The notes beneath the pieces were generated by a model that searched no databases, was not told where the DNA came from, and saw only the letters and a list, made by a program, of their open reading frames with translations. Source: Cucumis sativus (lineage: Eukaryota > Streptophyta > Magnoliopsida > Cucurbitales > Cucurbitaceae). From it: a stretch of DNA of 64,000 nucleotides. Positions 23,808-36,354 of the stretch are shown in pieces. The DNA is taken from the NCBI RefSeq assembly GCF_000004075.3, contig NC_026658.2, positions 23,672,075 through 23,736,074 on the forward strand, in the 5' to 3' direction. Numbering within the stretch: the first letter of the stretch is position 1; the number at the start of each line of letters is the position of its first letter. The position numbers were made by a program, and so were the translations under genes.

Positions 23808-26342
23808 TGCGCTCTCTATCGAAGAATGAATGTGGAAGATCATTCTATTCTTTTTTGACGTAGATAAATGTCAACCTTTTTTTTGTTCATCTATTTCCTT
23901 TTGTATTTAGTTCGAACCTTTTTCTATGTCAACCGTTGAAGTTTCACTTCTATTTCATCTCCCTCTTTGGTTGATGGTTTCAATTTTTTAACACCATTAC
24001 ACCTAAAAAATTTACAAATCACCAACTTAAAATTTTATATTTATAGGGTACCTTAAAATTTTAATATTCTTTTATCTTTGTTTCTTTCCCTTTTTAATTC
24101 TTTAAAAACACCACAATGCTTTACATATTTATATTTGAAACCTCAAAGCTCACTAATACAAGTTTAGAGTAAAAGATCAACAAAAGAAATTGAATAAGAA
24201 AATTTTTAGTAGAGGAAACAGTTCAAAAGAGTGGACTCTATAAGGTATCGCCTAGACTAGCCACTTTGTTTTCAACTTTGGAAGTTAAGTCTATAACCAC
24301 CTTCCTTTATTTCCAAAATTATTGCTTGATATTTATTTTTTATGAATATTTTCAAACCTACCCTTTTGTTAAAATTTGACTAACAATATAAAATTGATAA
24401 AGACTTGATATTATATTTACAATAAAAGAAAATAAAGTAAAAAGTAAAAATATATATTTAAAATGTTAAAAAAACAAAATAGATACGAAATAAAAAAGAC
24501 GGCCACAAGTCTCATCTCAAATTGATGAGGTGGCAGCATGAGAGGGAAGAGGAAAGTAGAGCCGTAGGATGGGGGGAAGGTAGTTTCTATTCAATTTCCC
24601 AATTGGTGTAAGGATCCGACCCGAGTTTGATCCACACGGCGCCGCAATGAGAAGTTTCCATTTTTCTTTATAATTTTATTTAATTCAGGAAATTAAGAAG
24701 AAAAAAAAAAGGGTTTATAAATTTGAAATTGCCGTCAGCAACCGGTTACCGGTGGTACCCACTAACATAATAGGGCACGTGACCCACTCACAGATCCACA
24801 CTCACCGCCGTTGGAATCCGCCGCCCCTTAATTCATCTATCGCCACGTGGCCACACCACCTCCCAATTAATTTTTCAACTATCAATTACCTTTGTACTAT
24901 ACCCATTTCCAAACAACACAACCTTTCCTTTTTCTTTCCTTTTTTTTTCTCTTTTGAACTCTTACATTTTAGTTCTTTTTTCCAATTATAACTTTAGATA
25001 TGTTTTATTTAACTATTTGATTTTATTTTTAATTTTTGAAAATATTTCTTCTACCATAAGATTATGTTTTTGCTATCAATTTAAACAAATATTTGTTTAA
25101 GTTTTGAAAATGAACTACTATTTAAAATGTAATTTGAAATTTTGAAATAAAATTCATCAAATTTTCAAATTGAATAACAAAAGTACAAAAATCATTATGA
25201 GGTAAGAGGAAAATCTATCCATCCACAAAATTCATAAAGTAAAAAGAATAGTTTAAATTTTTTTTTCTATTTTTTATAGAATTTAACTGGATATTCAAGT
25301 GTTTCTTTTTAATAAAAATACATTTAAACAATAGACAAATTTGTAATGAAATGGCATTTGAAATTTGGAATGTGTACTTATTTGGTACAAAATCTTTAAA
25401 TAAGCATTTAGTAGGTTTGTAAACAAACTTTAAATTCTAGGTCGAAAAAAATTATGGCATATTCGAACATTTAAAAAATGTATATTTTTAACATTTCGTG
25501 GCTTGTTGAATACTAAATTATAACCTCAAACCAAATGACGAAAAATTTAAAAAAATTGAAAAATATGAATTAACAATCATTAATAAATCTTTAACACGGT
25601 TGTACTTTATTGGTACTTGTTGGTAAACACCGTTAACATTTTTTTAAGAAGGAAAATAATGCACGTAGTAGCACTAACAAACCAAGACCCATCTTCAAGG
25701 ACAAAGGAAAAACAAATAGGGGATATCCTCTCCTTCCAAAAAAAATATGCGCTCTATCCTTCCAATGGCGAAAAAGACACAAGACAATCTAAAAAAGAAA
25801 CCAAAACTCGAAGATAGCCAACCTAGCTAGCTATTGCACAGCCAATTTACAAGATCCTAACTATTTACAAAAAGTAGATAAGTACTCCAAGAGTAAAAGC
25901 AAAAGATAACACATTATCCAACAAAGTCTTGATTTTAGAGAGATCATCACCTATTTCATTTAGAGCAGCGATAACATTAACTTAACCAGAATACACAATC
26001 AATAAAGGAGATGATGAAGTCATCGGAATTAAAACTAAAAGTTAGCAACTCTGTTTCAACAACTTTGGTCTTAAGGACTTTAATTATTGAATGCTCAAAT
26101 AATTATTTATAATTTAACAATCAAATTTTAATATTTACGTGCATATTTTTTTTGTACACTAATCAACAAATAAAAAAGAGGAGTGAAAGTATTTATAATT
26201 TGAGAAAAAAGATAATAGAAAATGATTTGTTTATGAAATTATTTAACGCGCCAGGAGGGGACCCACGCGTGTGGAGGAAACGGCGCGGCGGCTGAGGTTT
26301 TTAAAAGGAAATAAAAACGGTCAAAAGCGTCGTTGACTCAGT
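23808..26342. other. Intergenic region between bS20c and the ERF gene
   Basis: Mostly AT-rich with no coding exon seen. A more GC-rich island at 24520-24860 contains two G-boxes (listed separately). The part at 25640-25970 has a 66-codon open frame that I do not recognise and consider chance. Confidence 0.6.
24520..24860. promoter_or_regulatory. GC-rich island with G-box motifs, no ORF
   Basis: This stretch stands out from AT-rich surroundings. It holds CACGTG at 24776-24781 and 24844-24849, an ACCGGTTACCGGT near-palindrome near 24741, and several CCACC/GCCGCC-like runs. This looks like promoter or enhancer DNA, but no gene follows directly downstream. A distal element or an untranslated transcript start is possible; function is inference only. 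Confidence 0.35.
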
Positions 26343-26642
26343 TTTGAAATATCTATCCATCAGCTCAGGCCTCAGGCCTCAGGCCTCACGCCTTACGCCT
26401 CACCCCTCACGGCTCACCTTCCTTTCCTTCTCTTTTTCCCAGTCCCTGCATGGGCCACGTGCGCTGTCCCTCGTTTATACGCTCCCTAATTTACGCTCCA
26501 AATTTACCCCTTTTTTCCTCTCTCCCTTTCTTCCTATAAAACCCTCCCCCTCCCCCTCATTTTCCCCTCAAATTTCAATTCACATCAATTTCTCTCTCAC
26601 TACTACACCTAATTTCCTCTCTCCACCGCTTCTTTTCACAAT
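26221..26642 (+). promoter_or_regulatory. Promoter and leader of the ERF gene
   Basis: Upstream of the ATG at 26643 are a TATA box (TATAAA, 26535-26540), a G-box CACGTG (26456-26461), a W-box core TTGACT (26333-26338) and GC-rich ACGCG motifs near 26247-26270. The W-box fits defence or wounding control of ERF genes, and the G-box fits ABA, light or bHLH/bZIP control. These are motif readings, not tested sites. Confidence 0.55.
26366..26417. repeat. Heptanucleotide tandem repeat in the ERF promoter
   Basis: Seven units of 7 bp: three perfect CAGGCCT followed by CACGCCT, TACGCCT, CACCCCT and CACGGCT. It lies between the W-box and G-box, about 230-280 bp before the ATG. Confidence 0.85.
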
Positions 26643-27224
26643 ATGGCTGCCGGAGACCGCTCCACATCCACCACGCCTCCCACTTCCAAAGAGATCCGCT
26701 ACAGAGGCGTCAGAAAGAGGCCGTGGGGTCGCTACGCTGCCGAAATCCGAGACCCACGTAAGAAGACTAGGGTTTGGCTTGGCACATTCAATACGGCAGA
26801 AGAAGCGGCGCGTGCTTATGACGCGGCTGCGCGTGAATTTAGAGGCGCAAATGCCAAAACTAATTTCCCTCTTCAAACCGATTTCCTTATCGTTGATAAC
26901 AATAACCACAGCAACTTCCATAAATCCGCTTGCAGTACTAGTCCCAGCCACAGCAGCACCGTCGAGTCCTCTTCCCCATCCCCAACGCCGTCGGATCCTT
27001 ACCTCGACGGAGGCATCCACCCGCCAGGCATTTCCCCTCCAATTTTCTTCTTCGACGCGTTTGCTCAGGCGGAAAAGAATATCAGTGACTTTCGTCGGAC
27101 CGTTACCGCCGCCGTCGCCGGTGCAAGCGACTCCGATTCGTCATCTGTAGGTGATTTCGACACTACGCGAAAATCCCGGCCGTTGGATTTTGACCTCAAT
27201 CTTCCAGCTGTGGAAGTTGTCTGA
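26643..27224 (+). CDS. ERF4: ERF transcriptional repressor with EAR motif (ERF4-like, subgroup VIIIa/B-1)
   Basis: A single-exon gene of 193 residues. One AP2/ERF DNA-binding domain spans residues 20-76 ([10 protein letters not shown] ... [10 protein letters not shown] ... [18 protein letters not shown] ... GANAKTNFP), with the Ala and Asp of the ERF type that favour the GCC-box. The middle is Ser/Pro-rich. Near the C-terminus [11 protein letters not shown] is followed by the EAR repression motif LDFDLNL (181-187), which recruits TOPLESS-type co-repressors in this family. The SDSDSSSV...DLNLP tail matches Arabidopsis ERF4 better than ERF3 as I recall them, and the neighbourhood agrees (bS20c next door). 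ERF4-type repressors damp ethylene, jasmonate and ABA responses. Long overlapping frames on both strands are by-products of the GC-rich coding sequence. Confidence 0.93.
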   Translation: MAAGDRSTSTTPPTSKEIRYRGVRKRPWGRYAAEIRDPRKKTRVWLGTFNTAEEAARAYDAAAREFRGANAKTNFPLQTDFLIVDNNNHSNFHKSACSTSPSHSSTVESSSPSPTPSDPYLDGGIHPPGISPPIFFFDAFAQAEKNISDFRRTVTAAVAGASDSDSSSVGDFDTTRKSRPLDFDLNLPAVEVV

Positions 27225-29127
27225 GGATCCGTGTCTTTTTTTTTTTTCTTTTCATTTTGAATATGAACTAATTTTTCTAATTTAATATCCGTAAAATCCA
27301 TTTCAAGGATTGAATGAAATATTCGACCAGAATGAGATTAAAAAATATATATTAGAAGGTGTATTATTGTATAGATATCAAAGAATTTCTCCGATTTGAA
27401 TTTTATTAATTTTGGAATTCAATTTAAATTTCTTTGTATTTTCTCGGAAACAAAGCAGGATATTAAATTAAAACTAAATAGAACGACACGTAGGAGAGAG
27501 AGAGCAGATCTGGAATAAGGGCACGGATAACAAGAGAGCCGACCTGTCGTTTCGTTTTATTTATTTATAGGTTAGCGTATGTTATCGCGTCGGCCGTAGT
27601 GGGGGCGGCGGCGGGCCCAGAAATTAATTGCTTTCATCATTTACTTTTTTTTTTATATATATAATAAAAGGAGAGAGAATGTGATAATTAATTATAAATA
27701 AACTCCTAAATACAATACCAACTTTTGATTGTGGTTAAACCTAAACGAATCAACTCTAGTCCATTTCCTACAAACATTACTTTAATGTAGTGACATATTT
27801 AGAACTTCAGAGATTCATGAACGTAATTCAATTCAATGTTTAAACATTATATTTGTTATTTTCAAATGGAAGTTCATGAACCTATGACTCTCAATTTATT
27901 CTATGCACCATTTCTTATTTACGAGATTTTTATTACTTAAATTTATGTAATTATTGTTTATCATTTAAAAGATTAATTTAAGGTTTAGACTGTATTCAAA
28001 ATCTATTAAAATCATTTGAAAAAATAAATGTTCGTTTTCAATTTTTTTTTAAAAAAACCAATTGTTCCTTCTAGCTTTGATGCTAAAGTATTGTTTAACT
28101 AGTAAATTTGTAACAAGGTAAGTCTAACTGGCTGGTAAGATAGTAGGAATTGAACATATCAATTGATTTTTAAAATTAAGTTAAAAGTTAAACTACACAT
28201 GGGTTGTCTCAGTCATTTCTAAGTTTATTTATGGGTCTCAACAAGTCTCGTCAAATAAGCATTTTGAGGTTTATTTGGTTTATGTGGTCTCCATCGACCT
28301 TTATGTGATTGTCATCTCATCAACGTTCATCTTAGTTTTTCATGAACTTCTTGTCTTCTTTGGACATCTCTTTGAACACTCGATCTTGACTCATCTAAGT
28401 AAACCAACTCATAGCAAACTTTAAAAGTACAAAGTCAGTAGTGATCAATATCCTAAATATTTATTTTGATTAGTTAAATACAATAATACACTAACAATAC
28501 CTTGTTTTTTTAAAAAATTATGTATATTTAACAAATAATTCATGGCGTAAACAAAATATAAATTTGTGTTGAATGCATATGTATGATATAATTTTGTTAA
28601 TAATTAGTTAAAATTTTGAGTTTTGATAGTTCATCTATTTTAGTCATGAATTAATTATGATAAAACACAACAAAATTACCTAAAGTTGTAACCTTATTTC
28701 TTGAGGTTTATGGTTAGGGAGTAGAAACCATCAACATTGAGTTTTATATCATGATTTACATCATTTACAAGATTCTATTTAGATTTAAATATACATGTAC
28801 ATATATAAACTAGATTTCCAGATTTTTAAATGTATTTTGAATTTTTATTCTCAACCTTCAACTTTAAATATAATTCTATTTTGGTTCATAGAACAAACTA
28901 CGTTACCAATTGAATTATCTAACAAAATAAATTAAGGTTTTAATTTCTCAAACATTCGCTAAATACAATTTCATCGTATACAAACTATAAACTTTTATTT
29001 ACTAAGAGTTAATTTTTTGGATTTTTCAATAATAATAATAATAAAATACAAACTATTTACACTCATGGACGGATCTATGAAGGGCTAGGAATATTGCCTC
29101 TTATATTCCCGAATTTTGTACTATAAT

Positions 29128-29249
29128 ATTAATTTTAAAGTATTAAATTACAATATAGGTTAAATTTACATTAATTTTAAAGTATTAAATTACAATATAG
29201 GTTAAATTTATATTAATTTTAAAGTATTAAATTATAATATATGTTAAAT
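29128..29249. repeat. 42-bp tandem repeat, three copies
   Basis: Copies start at 29128, 29170 and 29212, each beginning ATTAATTTTAAAGTATTAAA. The third copy has several changes. Confidence 0.9.
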
Positions 29250-30439
29250 AATATTTTATTTATATTTGGCCTCAAATCTCATCTATATAACAAAAAAAAT
29301 TATGTTTTATGTTGTCATCACCAGTAAATAGTTGGTCTATTTTGTAATTTTCAACAATTTTTTTTTATTTACTTTAGATATGTTCTAAAAAAACTTGAAT
29401 TAAAATGAATGGGCGGTAGAAAATGGTGTGGGCAGGTTCATGATGGATAGGCGTGGGGGCGCACTTTTTAGTGTGCATATCTGACCATCCCTCGTGATCA
29501 CCACTTCACCTTTCATATATCGACACGTGTCCAGAAGATATTCCTAATCAACGGCCTGTATTTGTTTTCTGTCAACAAAATAGAAAAAGATGAATAAAAC
29601 ATGAATTATTTTGGCATATATTTCTCAACCAGGAATAGAAGAAAAGGAATGAGAGAGAAAAGTAGTTTCCTTCCCAAAGAGAAAAAGTAATTTTGTCAAT
29701 TTGGTGCCCACGTCTGAGGCCACCACATGCCCTTATCTTATATTAATTCTAATTCATTTAAATAAATTCCTTAATGTCGGAGGAATTCCCCAAAAGCCTT
29801 AACCTCCAACACAATATTTACCTATAAATACTTTTTTAATTCTTACATTTTTAATTATTATAGTGTTAGGAATTGTTATATACATATATTATTTAAATTA
29901 CAAATTATGCTCGTAGTAAATGATTAATTGACACGTAGCACGCGTAATATATTTGTTATACCTCATTATTTGACTATTTTCTATGCTTATATTTGGTAAA
30001 TTTGAATAACCAAATCCAAACAATTTTTTTGTACATAATTTTAAACAACTAAATAACCATTTTTAAAAATAAATATTTTATATATGGTACATGATTTTAA
30101 ACCAAATAATCGTAAAGAAAAATCGAAGAAAGAAAGAGACAAAAAGAGAGAAAAATTGAAATATTTTTTTTAAAAAAATTAAATTCATACACATTGATTT
30201 TGCGATATAAAAATAATGTTGAGAAATGTTAATGTTATTAGAATTGAATATCTAGAAATTTAGAGAGGAAGACAAAAAGTAAAACGCGGGTTTGATGAAG
30301 TCTAAGGAAATGAAACACATAATTTAGAATAATAAAAAAAGAATTGTAAAGTTAAATGTATTTGTAAATGATTTTATAAAATAGCTAATAAGAGGAAGGA
30401 GTAGTCCAAAAAAAGGAAAGCGGAGGAGGAAATAGCAAT

Positions 30440-30830
30440 AAGAAAAGATGAAAAGAAGATGGATCCACGTGTCAAAAAGGGGGGTGGGAACCACAATGCG
30501 CGTGGGGTGGAACCCGTCTCACACGGCTGTCATGTTGGCGGTGCAGGATCCGGAAATGAAGGCCAATGATAATGATCCACGTAGCTTTACAAGTACGGAT
30601 AAAAAATGGGTAGGTCGGCTGTTGTGGCGGTGAGGTGTCTGAATGAGACAGACAGTTAAAGCCGGCGCGTCCGCAGATTTCAAACTAAGGGACTTTGCTT
30701 TCATTCCCACTGCCACGTGGTTTTTTATATTTATTATTAGCATTTACTTTTTTATTTAAAGATGGGGGCGCCTTTAAAACCTGCCTTTCTGTTGGATCTC
30801 AGGTAACCGACTCCCTTTTATCCTCTCTTT
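30440..30830. promoter_or_regulatory. GC-rich island with G-boxes, no downstream gene
   Basis: This island contains CACGTG at 30466-30471 and 30714-30719, a CCACGTAG near 30581, a GCCGGCGCG run near 30661, and a TTTAAAAC box near 30773 followed by a CT-rich stretch, resembling a plant promoter plus leader. No exon follows before the Yippee gene 2 kb away. A 61-codon open frame (30448-30633) overlaps but has no recognised domain. Confidence 0.35.
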
Positions 30831-32958
30831 ACTCTCTCTCTATACTGTTATAATCGCTTTCCATAATTTTAAATTTAAATCAATCGTAATTTTACTTCAA
30901 ATATCTATAAACGTAACAAAATACCACAATTTATTTGTAATAAATTAGACATGTATAATAGCTTATATTCGTCCACGTGATATGGATTTTAGCCTACTTA
31001 AAAAAATATATGGAAGAGATAGGTGAATACATAGGGTGACATTGTTTGAGCTCATTCGATCTATTAAGTAAACCTAAGTGAGGCCAAGGAAGAGCTCAAG
31101 ATGAGCTTGGTGAAACTCTAAAAAAAGGTATAAGAGGAGGATCCAACTAGAGAGAGTATAACCTCTTAAAGAGGATAATCCACTAAAGAGAGCCTAACTT
31201 TATGAGATGAGGGAACCTACAAGAGAAAACACTCATATGACTCATATTACTTGTGGAGGAAGACCTTTAGGCCATTGAATATATGAAAACTATTCGATTT
31301 TCAAATGGATATGTGTCATAAAGGATGCCATTAGGAGCATTTATGTGTTTGGTCATAATGGTAGTATAACCACCTATTGATTTAATGCTCAATTGTGACT
31401 TTAGTGTCGATTACAAATCACCTTATTATATAAACGCAATCTGGGTCGTTATTGATCGAATGTACGCTCAAATTAAACCTAAATATTCGTTATTTTCTCT
31501 AATGTCTAGCTACTCATACATACTAAAATCACTTAAAGGTTGAAGTGTGTTGTTAGACTCCACACCCATGCACATGCTTACTCTCTTTTGTTTTGTAAGC
31601 ACTCAATGTATCTCCCCGCAAACAAATTTTGCGGTTGATCCTTTTTTGACATCAACAATTGTCATCTTTTACTATTTTAAAAAAAATCTTCTAATTAAAA
31701 AATTAATTTTCGTTTATATTGAACTATTTAAATGGAAAATAAAATATCATATTACAAATTAATAAATAGAACTCCTTTTGATAGGGTAAATAAAGGGATC
31801 GTACAACCATAAATTTCTACTTTTTTAGCTAAACTATTAAGGGAAGACTACTCTTGTTTGAAAAATAACCTAAGTTCGATTTTTTTTTTTTTTAAATTTC
31901 TACTTTAGTACTTTAAATTTTATATTTCTTTTATTTTAATCTAAATGGCAGACCTTCCATTCTTAGGATTTTTTTTTTAATCTCAAACATACCAAATTAA
32001 ACCGATACAAATTTCTATACAGTTGATTTAGTAAGTTAATATTTTGACAATTGATTTAGCATAAATTTTAATTTGTTATAGAATTTACATATCTGCATCA
32101 TATTCTTATTTTCAACATTGTTCATTAGAGTCGAGTTTTCTAACTTTTTTTGTTACGAGTATGTTAGTTTAACTGTGTTCCAATCATTTTGCCAACTACT
32201 TGGTTTCTTCACTAGTTCACCTGTTAGATGTAAACAAATCATTATAAAGCTAAAATGACTTATATACAATAGAAAAAAAAAAAAACTTTGATTTGTTAGT
32301 TGTGAAATATTTTTAATTGCTTTGTTAGACATCATCCAAAGACAATTTTTTTTATGAGGTTATTGTTTTTTCATTCTTCATTTTTGCTGTTACTTAATGT
32401 ATTAGACGAAGTAATTTAAAATCAATATACATTTTAAAGTAATTTAAAATCAATTAAAACTTGTACTTTCATAGTCTAAAAGAACAATTTAATATTTGAT
32501 TTTTTAATCAATTATGCTCTAGAAACTTATAAAATTCATGGTTTAAATCTCTCAATCCTTCAAGTAATTTTACAATATCTAGAACGTAATTCGTAGGTAG
32601 AGAAATAATTTTATTACTAAATTATACTCAGCATAAATATTTGTCAATAGCAATACGAAGAAAGTTGATTATAATAATAGCAAAATATGAAGAAAGAAAA
32701 AGTAAGGAGGCCCAAAATTGAACCCATTCTCCGTTCATCGGAACCACACCGATATCCAATGGGCCAAATTTGAGAGCTTCTTCTCAACAATGGCGGCGAT
32801 CGTGTCATTTCCGTACTGGAAGATGGACGGATTTAGGGACAAAAGGCGGTTTCCATTTTTCTCAAAATTCAAGCTACTGACTGTGGTGTAATCCTTCCCT
32901 GTTGAAGCTGAGGCGGAAGAAGGGAGCTTAGAGGAGCGTGGAGTGGCGGAAGAGAGCG

Positions 32959-34984
32959 ATGGGACGGGTTTTTGTTGTAGAAAGGGAAGGGAGGTCTTAC
33001 AGATGCAAATACTGCAACACGCAGTTAGCTCTCTTCGACGACCTTGCATCTCGGGTATGTACAGATATATGGTTTTTTTTAAACATGTTTATATTGGAGG
33101 CGTTTAAACGTCAGTTGCTTGTGTTGTATCTTAGTTGAATAATCGAAGTTCTAGATGCTCAACTTTGTTAGTTCTAGTTTTTTTTTAGAGCAGAATCTTT
33201 ATGGGGTTTTGACTGCAATTGTTTTTCGAAATGAAATTGGTCGATAATTGCGAGTTGCTAAATTTCTCAGGATTAGAGATTCTCTGGCACTGCCACATTT
33301 CACAGCGGTTATTTGAACACTCGGTCTTTGAGCTTGAATTAACTCCTCATAGTCTAATAATCTGAGATGGAAAACGGTTTCGATTGATGTTAATAGCTAT
33401 GCTTTTATTCGGAGTTTGTTATAAAAGATAGATAACTATTTTACATTTCAAGCAGCTTCTTGTGTTTTGTTTTTCTGCGTTCGTCTTAACTTTTTTTTTC
33501 TCTTATTTGATCAGGCCTTTCATTGCCGCCGTGGAAAAGCATACCTTTTTAATAACGCGTGAGTTCTCTATCTTTTGGTCGCAATTGCTGTTTGTTGTTT
33601 AATCTTTATGGATTTACAATTCGTATTTCCTATTATTATGCACTCAAGTGTCCACAGATTGAACTAATTTATAAATTATTATTAATGTCATAGATCCTCA
33701 TGTATTTAAGTCACAGTTCGTGTTGTCTATCCATCCAAAAAAGGGTCATGGTTCGTGTAAACTGTAGATAGCCAAAACATATTAAGCATTATTAATTTCC
33801 CACTTGAGCTAGCTAAGAATGGCAGTCATATGTTCTGTGTAATACATGCTATTATCAATTTTGGACTCTAACTACTTGTTAGAAGTCTATTAAGCATTTT
33901 TCTTTTTGCACAAGTGTGAACAACAAATAGAAAACACATCTAGTTATTGCTTTTAGTCATTTAAATTCCAAAAGTTTGAAATAGGTTACAACAAACTTTC
34001 TCTTGTTGTTTTTCCCTGGGTGGGTGGTCGTCCTAGTGACAGTGGCTTCAGATATTTTGGAAGAAGTTCTCTAAGGTCTTGGGTCCAAGCCTCTGGGTAG
34101 AAAGCTTGATAAGGGAAAGTTTTAATATCTTTTGGAGCCAACGTGTGAAAATTTCATGTGGAGTTGTAGGGCAGGGTAATATCACAAATATGATAAACTA
34201 AAAACAACAAATAGAAACCAACCCGGCTACCTGGCACATAATATTTGACTGTTTGAGAGAAATAGGGGTAGTTAACCATGTGGTCCATGCAGCCTAGGCA
34301 ATCCTTCAACTAACCTCAATCCAAAAGTGTTGAGTCTTTTGGAGGCTCCAACTTCTCTGTGGTAGGTGAGACGAAGAGAGAGATAAGCATCTTTTCTTTC
34401 GTTTGTTATTTATAAATTATCTATGTTTATTGTTTACACGTTCTTATCATTACAAAGCATTCTGATTGGAATTATGCTCACTTCTGTTTTTGAGTTCTTC
34501 ATATAGGATAAACATTTATTTTGGAGCATTGGAAGAGAGGATGATGCTCTCAGGATTGCACACTGTAGCAGATATATTTTGTTGCTCATGTGGACAAATT
34601 GTCGGGTGGAAATACGTAAGCTCCCCCTATCATCCTCCACATCTGGAAAAGAAATGCATTTGTTTAACCAATATGTATTAGATCCATTGTGCAACAAAAA
34701 AAAAATCTTTTTTAATTTTTCTTTTGTATAATTCATAATTTCGTTCAGGAGGCAGCACATGAGAAGAGCCAAAAGTACAAAGAGGGGAAGTATGTTCTTG
34801 AAAGGTGAGATTCTCTTGCCTCCAAGTTGGTTAACTTGTAGCATTTTTTTTTTCTCAACTGTCTTTACTTGAATATTTTGTATACGTTTCTTGAACCAGG
34901 GGGAGGATAGTTGACGACATTGAATTCTCGACTGGCTTCTTTATAGACTCCCGATCTAGTGTCAGTGATAGCGAAGAAAATTAG
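32959..34984 (+). CDS. Yippee-family zinc-binding protein
   Basis: Five exons, 32959-33054, 33515-33558, 34507-34615, 34749-34804 and 34900-34984 (390 nt, 129 residues), all GT-AG. Two CxxC zinc-binding pairs are present: C16/C19 (CKYC) and C72/C75 (CSCG context). Other family landmarks are FHCRRGKAYLFN, GLHTVADIFC, VGWKYEAAHEKSQKYKEGK and the VLERGRIVDDI end. Yippee proteins form a small beta-fold related to the cereblon thalidomide-binding domain and MSS4. In yeast and animals relatives belong to the GID/CTLH ubiquitin ligase or act in the nucleus; plant roles are poorly known. The start at MGRVFVVE follows the family; another in-frame ATG seven codons earlier (32938) is possible. The C-terminal tail (FFIDSRSSVSDSEEN) is acidic and specific to this copy. 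Confidence 0.93.
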
Positions 34985-36205
34985 AGCAAGATTTTATCAT
35001 GTAGTATACAGTAAATCATAATAATTACCAAATGATGATGTTTGTGTTTGCATATAATCGAATAATGTGTGGACTATTTAAATGCAGAGTTATCTAGGTA
35101 GGCATGCCCATTTTTCTTAATTCTCCGACCTTTCTAGTTCACCACTCCATTTTGTTCCTTATTTTCAGAGCAACAATTTCACTAACTTTCCGTTGCTGGA
35201 TGATTCTCTCTTTCTATCTCTTTTGACCCATTTGACTCTGTAGTTGAGTGATTGCCTCTAAGTCATATAAAGCTGCTGCAGGCTCCCAAACTATGATGTA
35301 AGTTTTTGGTCATTGATATTAGTTGTTGAGACCTGAGCTTTCAGAATGATCAATGAATGTATTTTTTCTTTTTTCTGCTAACACGTGGAGGTGAAAATAT
35401 GAACCTTAATCCTTTTAGTTAATGATATATGCTTTAACCCATTGAGTTGTTCTCAAGTTAATAGAATACTTGGTTCTTAAAAAATCGTTTTAAAATTTTG
35501 TTGAGATTTACCAAATTCTTGAACGGTATAAGAGGCCTTGACTAAACCATCATGGTTTAGCTTAGTCGTCAATAATGGCCACATATATAATAAAGGATTT
35601 AGAGAGAATGAGCTAATGTAGCTGTCTACCAAAGATTTAATATTCTGAGTTATTTTGGTACTCAAATGTTGTAGGGTTAGAAAGATAGAGAACTTCACCT
35701 TAAACTGGGCCCCTTGATTTTGGTTTGGTTCAAATGCTGTATGGATAAATATGTTACCTTTTTCATATTTCTTCAATTGATATATCTGTATAGGTTGTTT
35801 AATGTGGTGGTTGTATTAAAATATTACGATTGTTCTTTTACTGCTAGTTTTGTTATAATTAATCTCTTGTATAATTTAATACCGCACACTTGGAAAAAGA
35901 CTGGTGGCTGTATAATTTTGATGGAACATTACAATTTTATCTATTAAAAAAATGGTACATGTAGTTTAGTTTAAGAATACGTTGGAATCATTAATGTAGA
36001 ACACTTTATTGGTTGAGTTATGATCACGTTACAAGGTAGGTTAATTATTGATTTTATGATTGTCATAAATTATCATGTGGATCATTGTTAATTATTGTGC
36101 AATAATTACTCATTAACTAGCATAAATGCACTTAACATTGTAATAGATTGATGAACTCTCAATTTTTAATCTTACAGGTTTTTGAATTTTTTATTTTGAA
36201 TTAAT
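34985..36205. other. Intergenic, 3' side of the Yippee gene
   Basis: It contains the probable 3' untranslated region of the Yippee gene and AT-rich sequence. No further gene or known repeat is visible until the 45-bp array at 36206. Confidence 0.55.
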
Positions 36206-36345
36206 AAGTTACTCTTATATTTGATTTTCTTTTCCTTTTTTTTTCTTATCAAGTTACTCTTATATTTGATTTTCTTTTCCTTTTTTTTTCTTATGAAGTC
36301 ACTCTTATATTTGATGTTTTTTCTTATGGAATCACTCTATTTCTT
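36206..36345. repeat. 45-bp tandem repeat bordering the LINE
   Basis: Copies start at 36206, 36251 and 36296, with a shorter, decayed fourth. Each holds ACTCTTATATTTGAT followed by a T-rich run. The array directly precedes the LINE remnant. Confidence 0.85.
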
Positions 36346-36354
36346 TGTTCTATT

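Larger units (their letters stand above)
27225..32937. other. Large AT-rich intergenic region downstream of ERF
   Basis: Nearly 5.7 kb without a supportable gene. It includes GC-richer patches at 27480-27640, 29400-29560 (with a CACGTGTCC motif) and 30440-30830, a 42-bp tandem repeat near 29130, and a stretch at 31000-31560 whose texture (TATATAAACG near 31425, long low-coding sequence) could be an old LTR, though I found no ends. Confidence 0.55.

Noticed and set aside
26580-27020. 146-codon minus-strand frame across the ERF coding region
   Set aside because: Antisense shadow of GC-rich AP2 codons with no recognisable product.
26344-27150. 268-codon open frame overlapping the ERF gene on the same strand
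   Set aside because: It runs through the promoter, the heptamer repeat and the ERF coding region in another frame. Composition is Pro/Ser/Leu low complexity with no domain; the AP2 frame is unmistakable.
30448-30633. 61-codon frame in the GC island
   Set aside because: No domain or homology cue, and its codons overlap G-box regulatory motifs. Chance openness is expected at this GC content.
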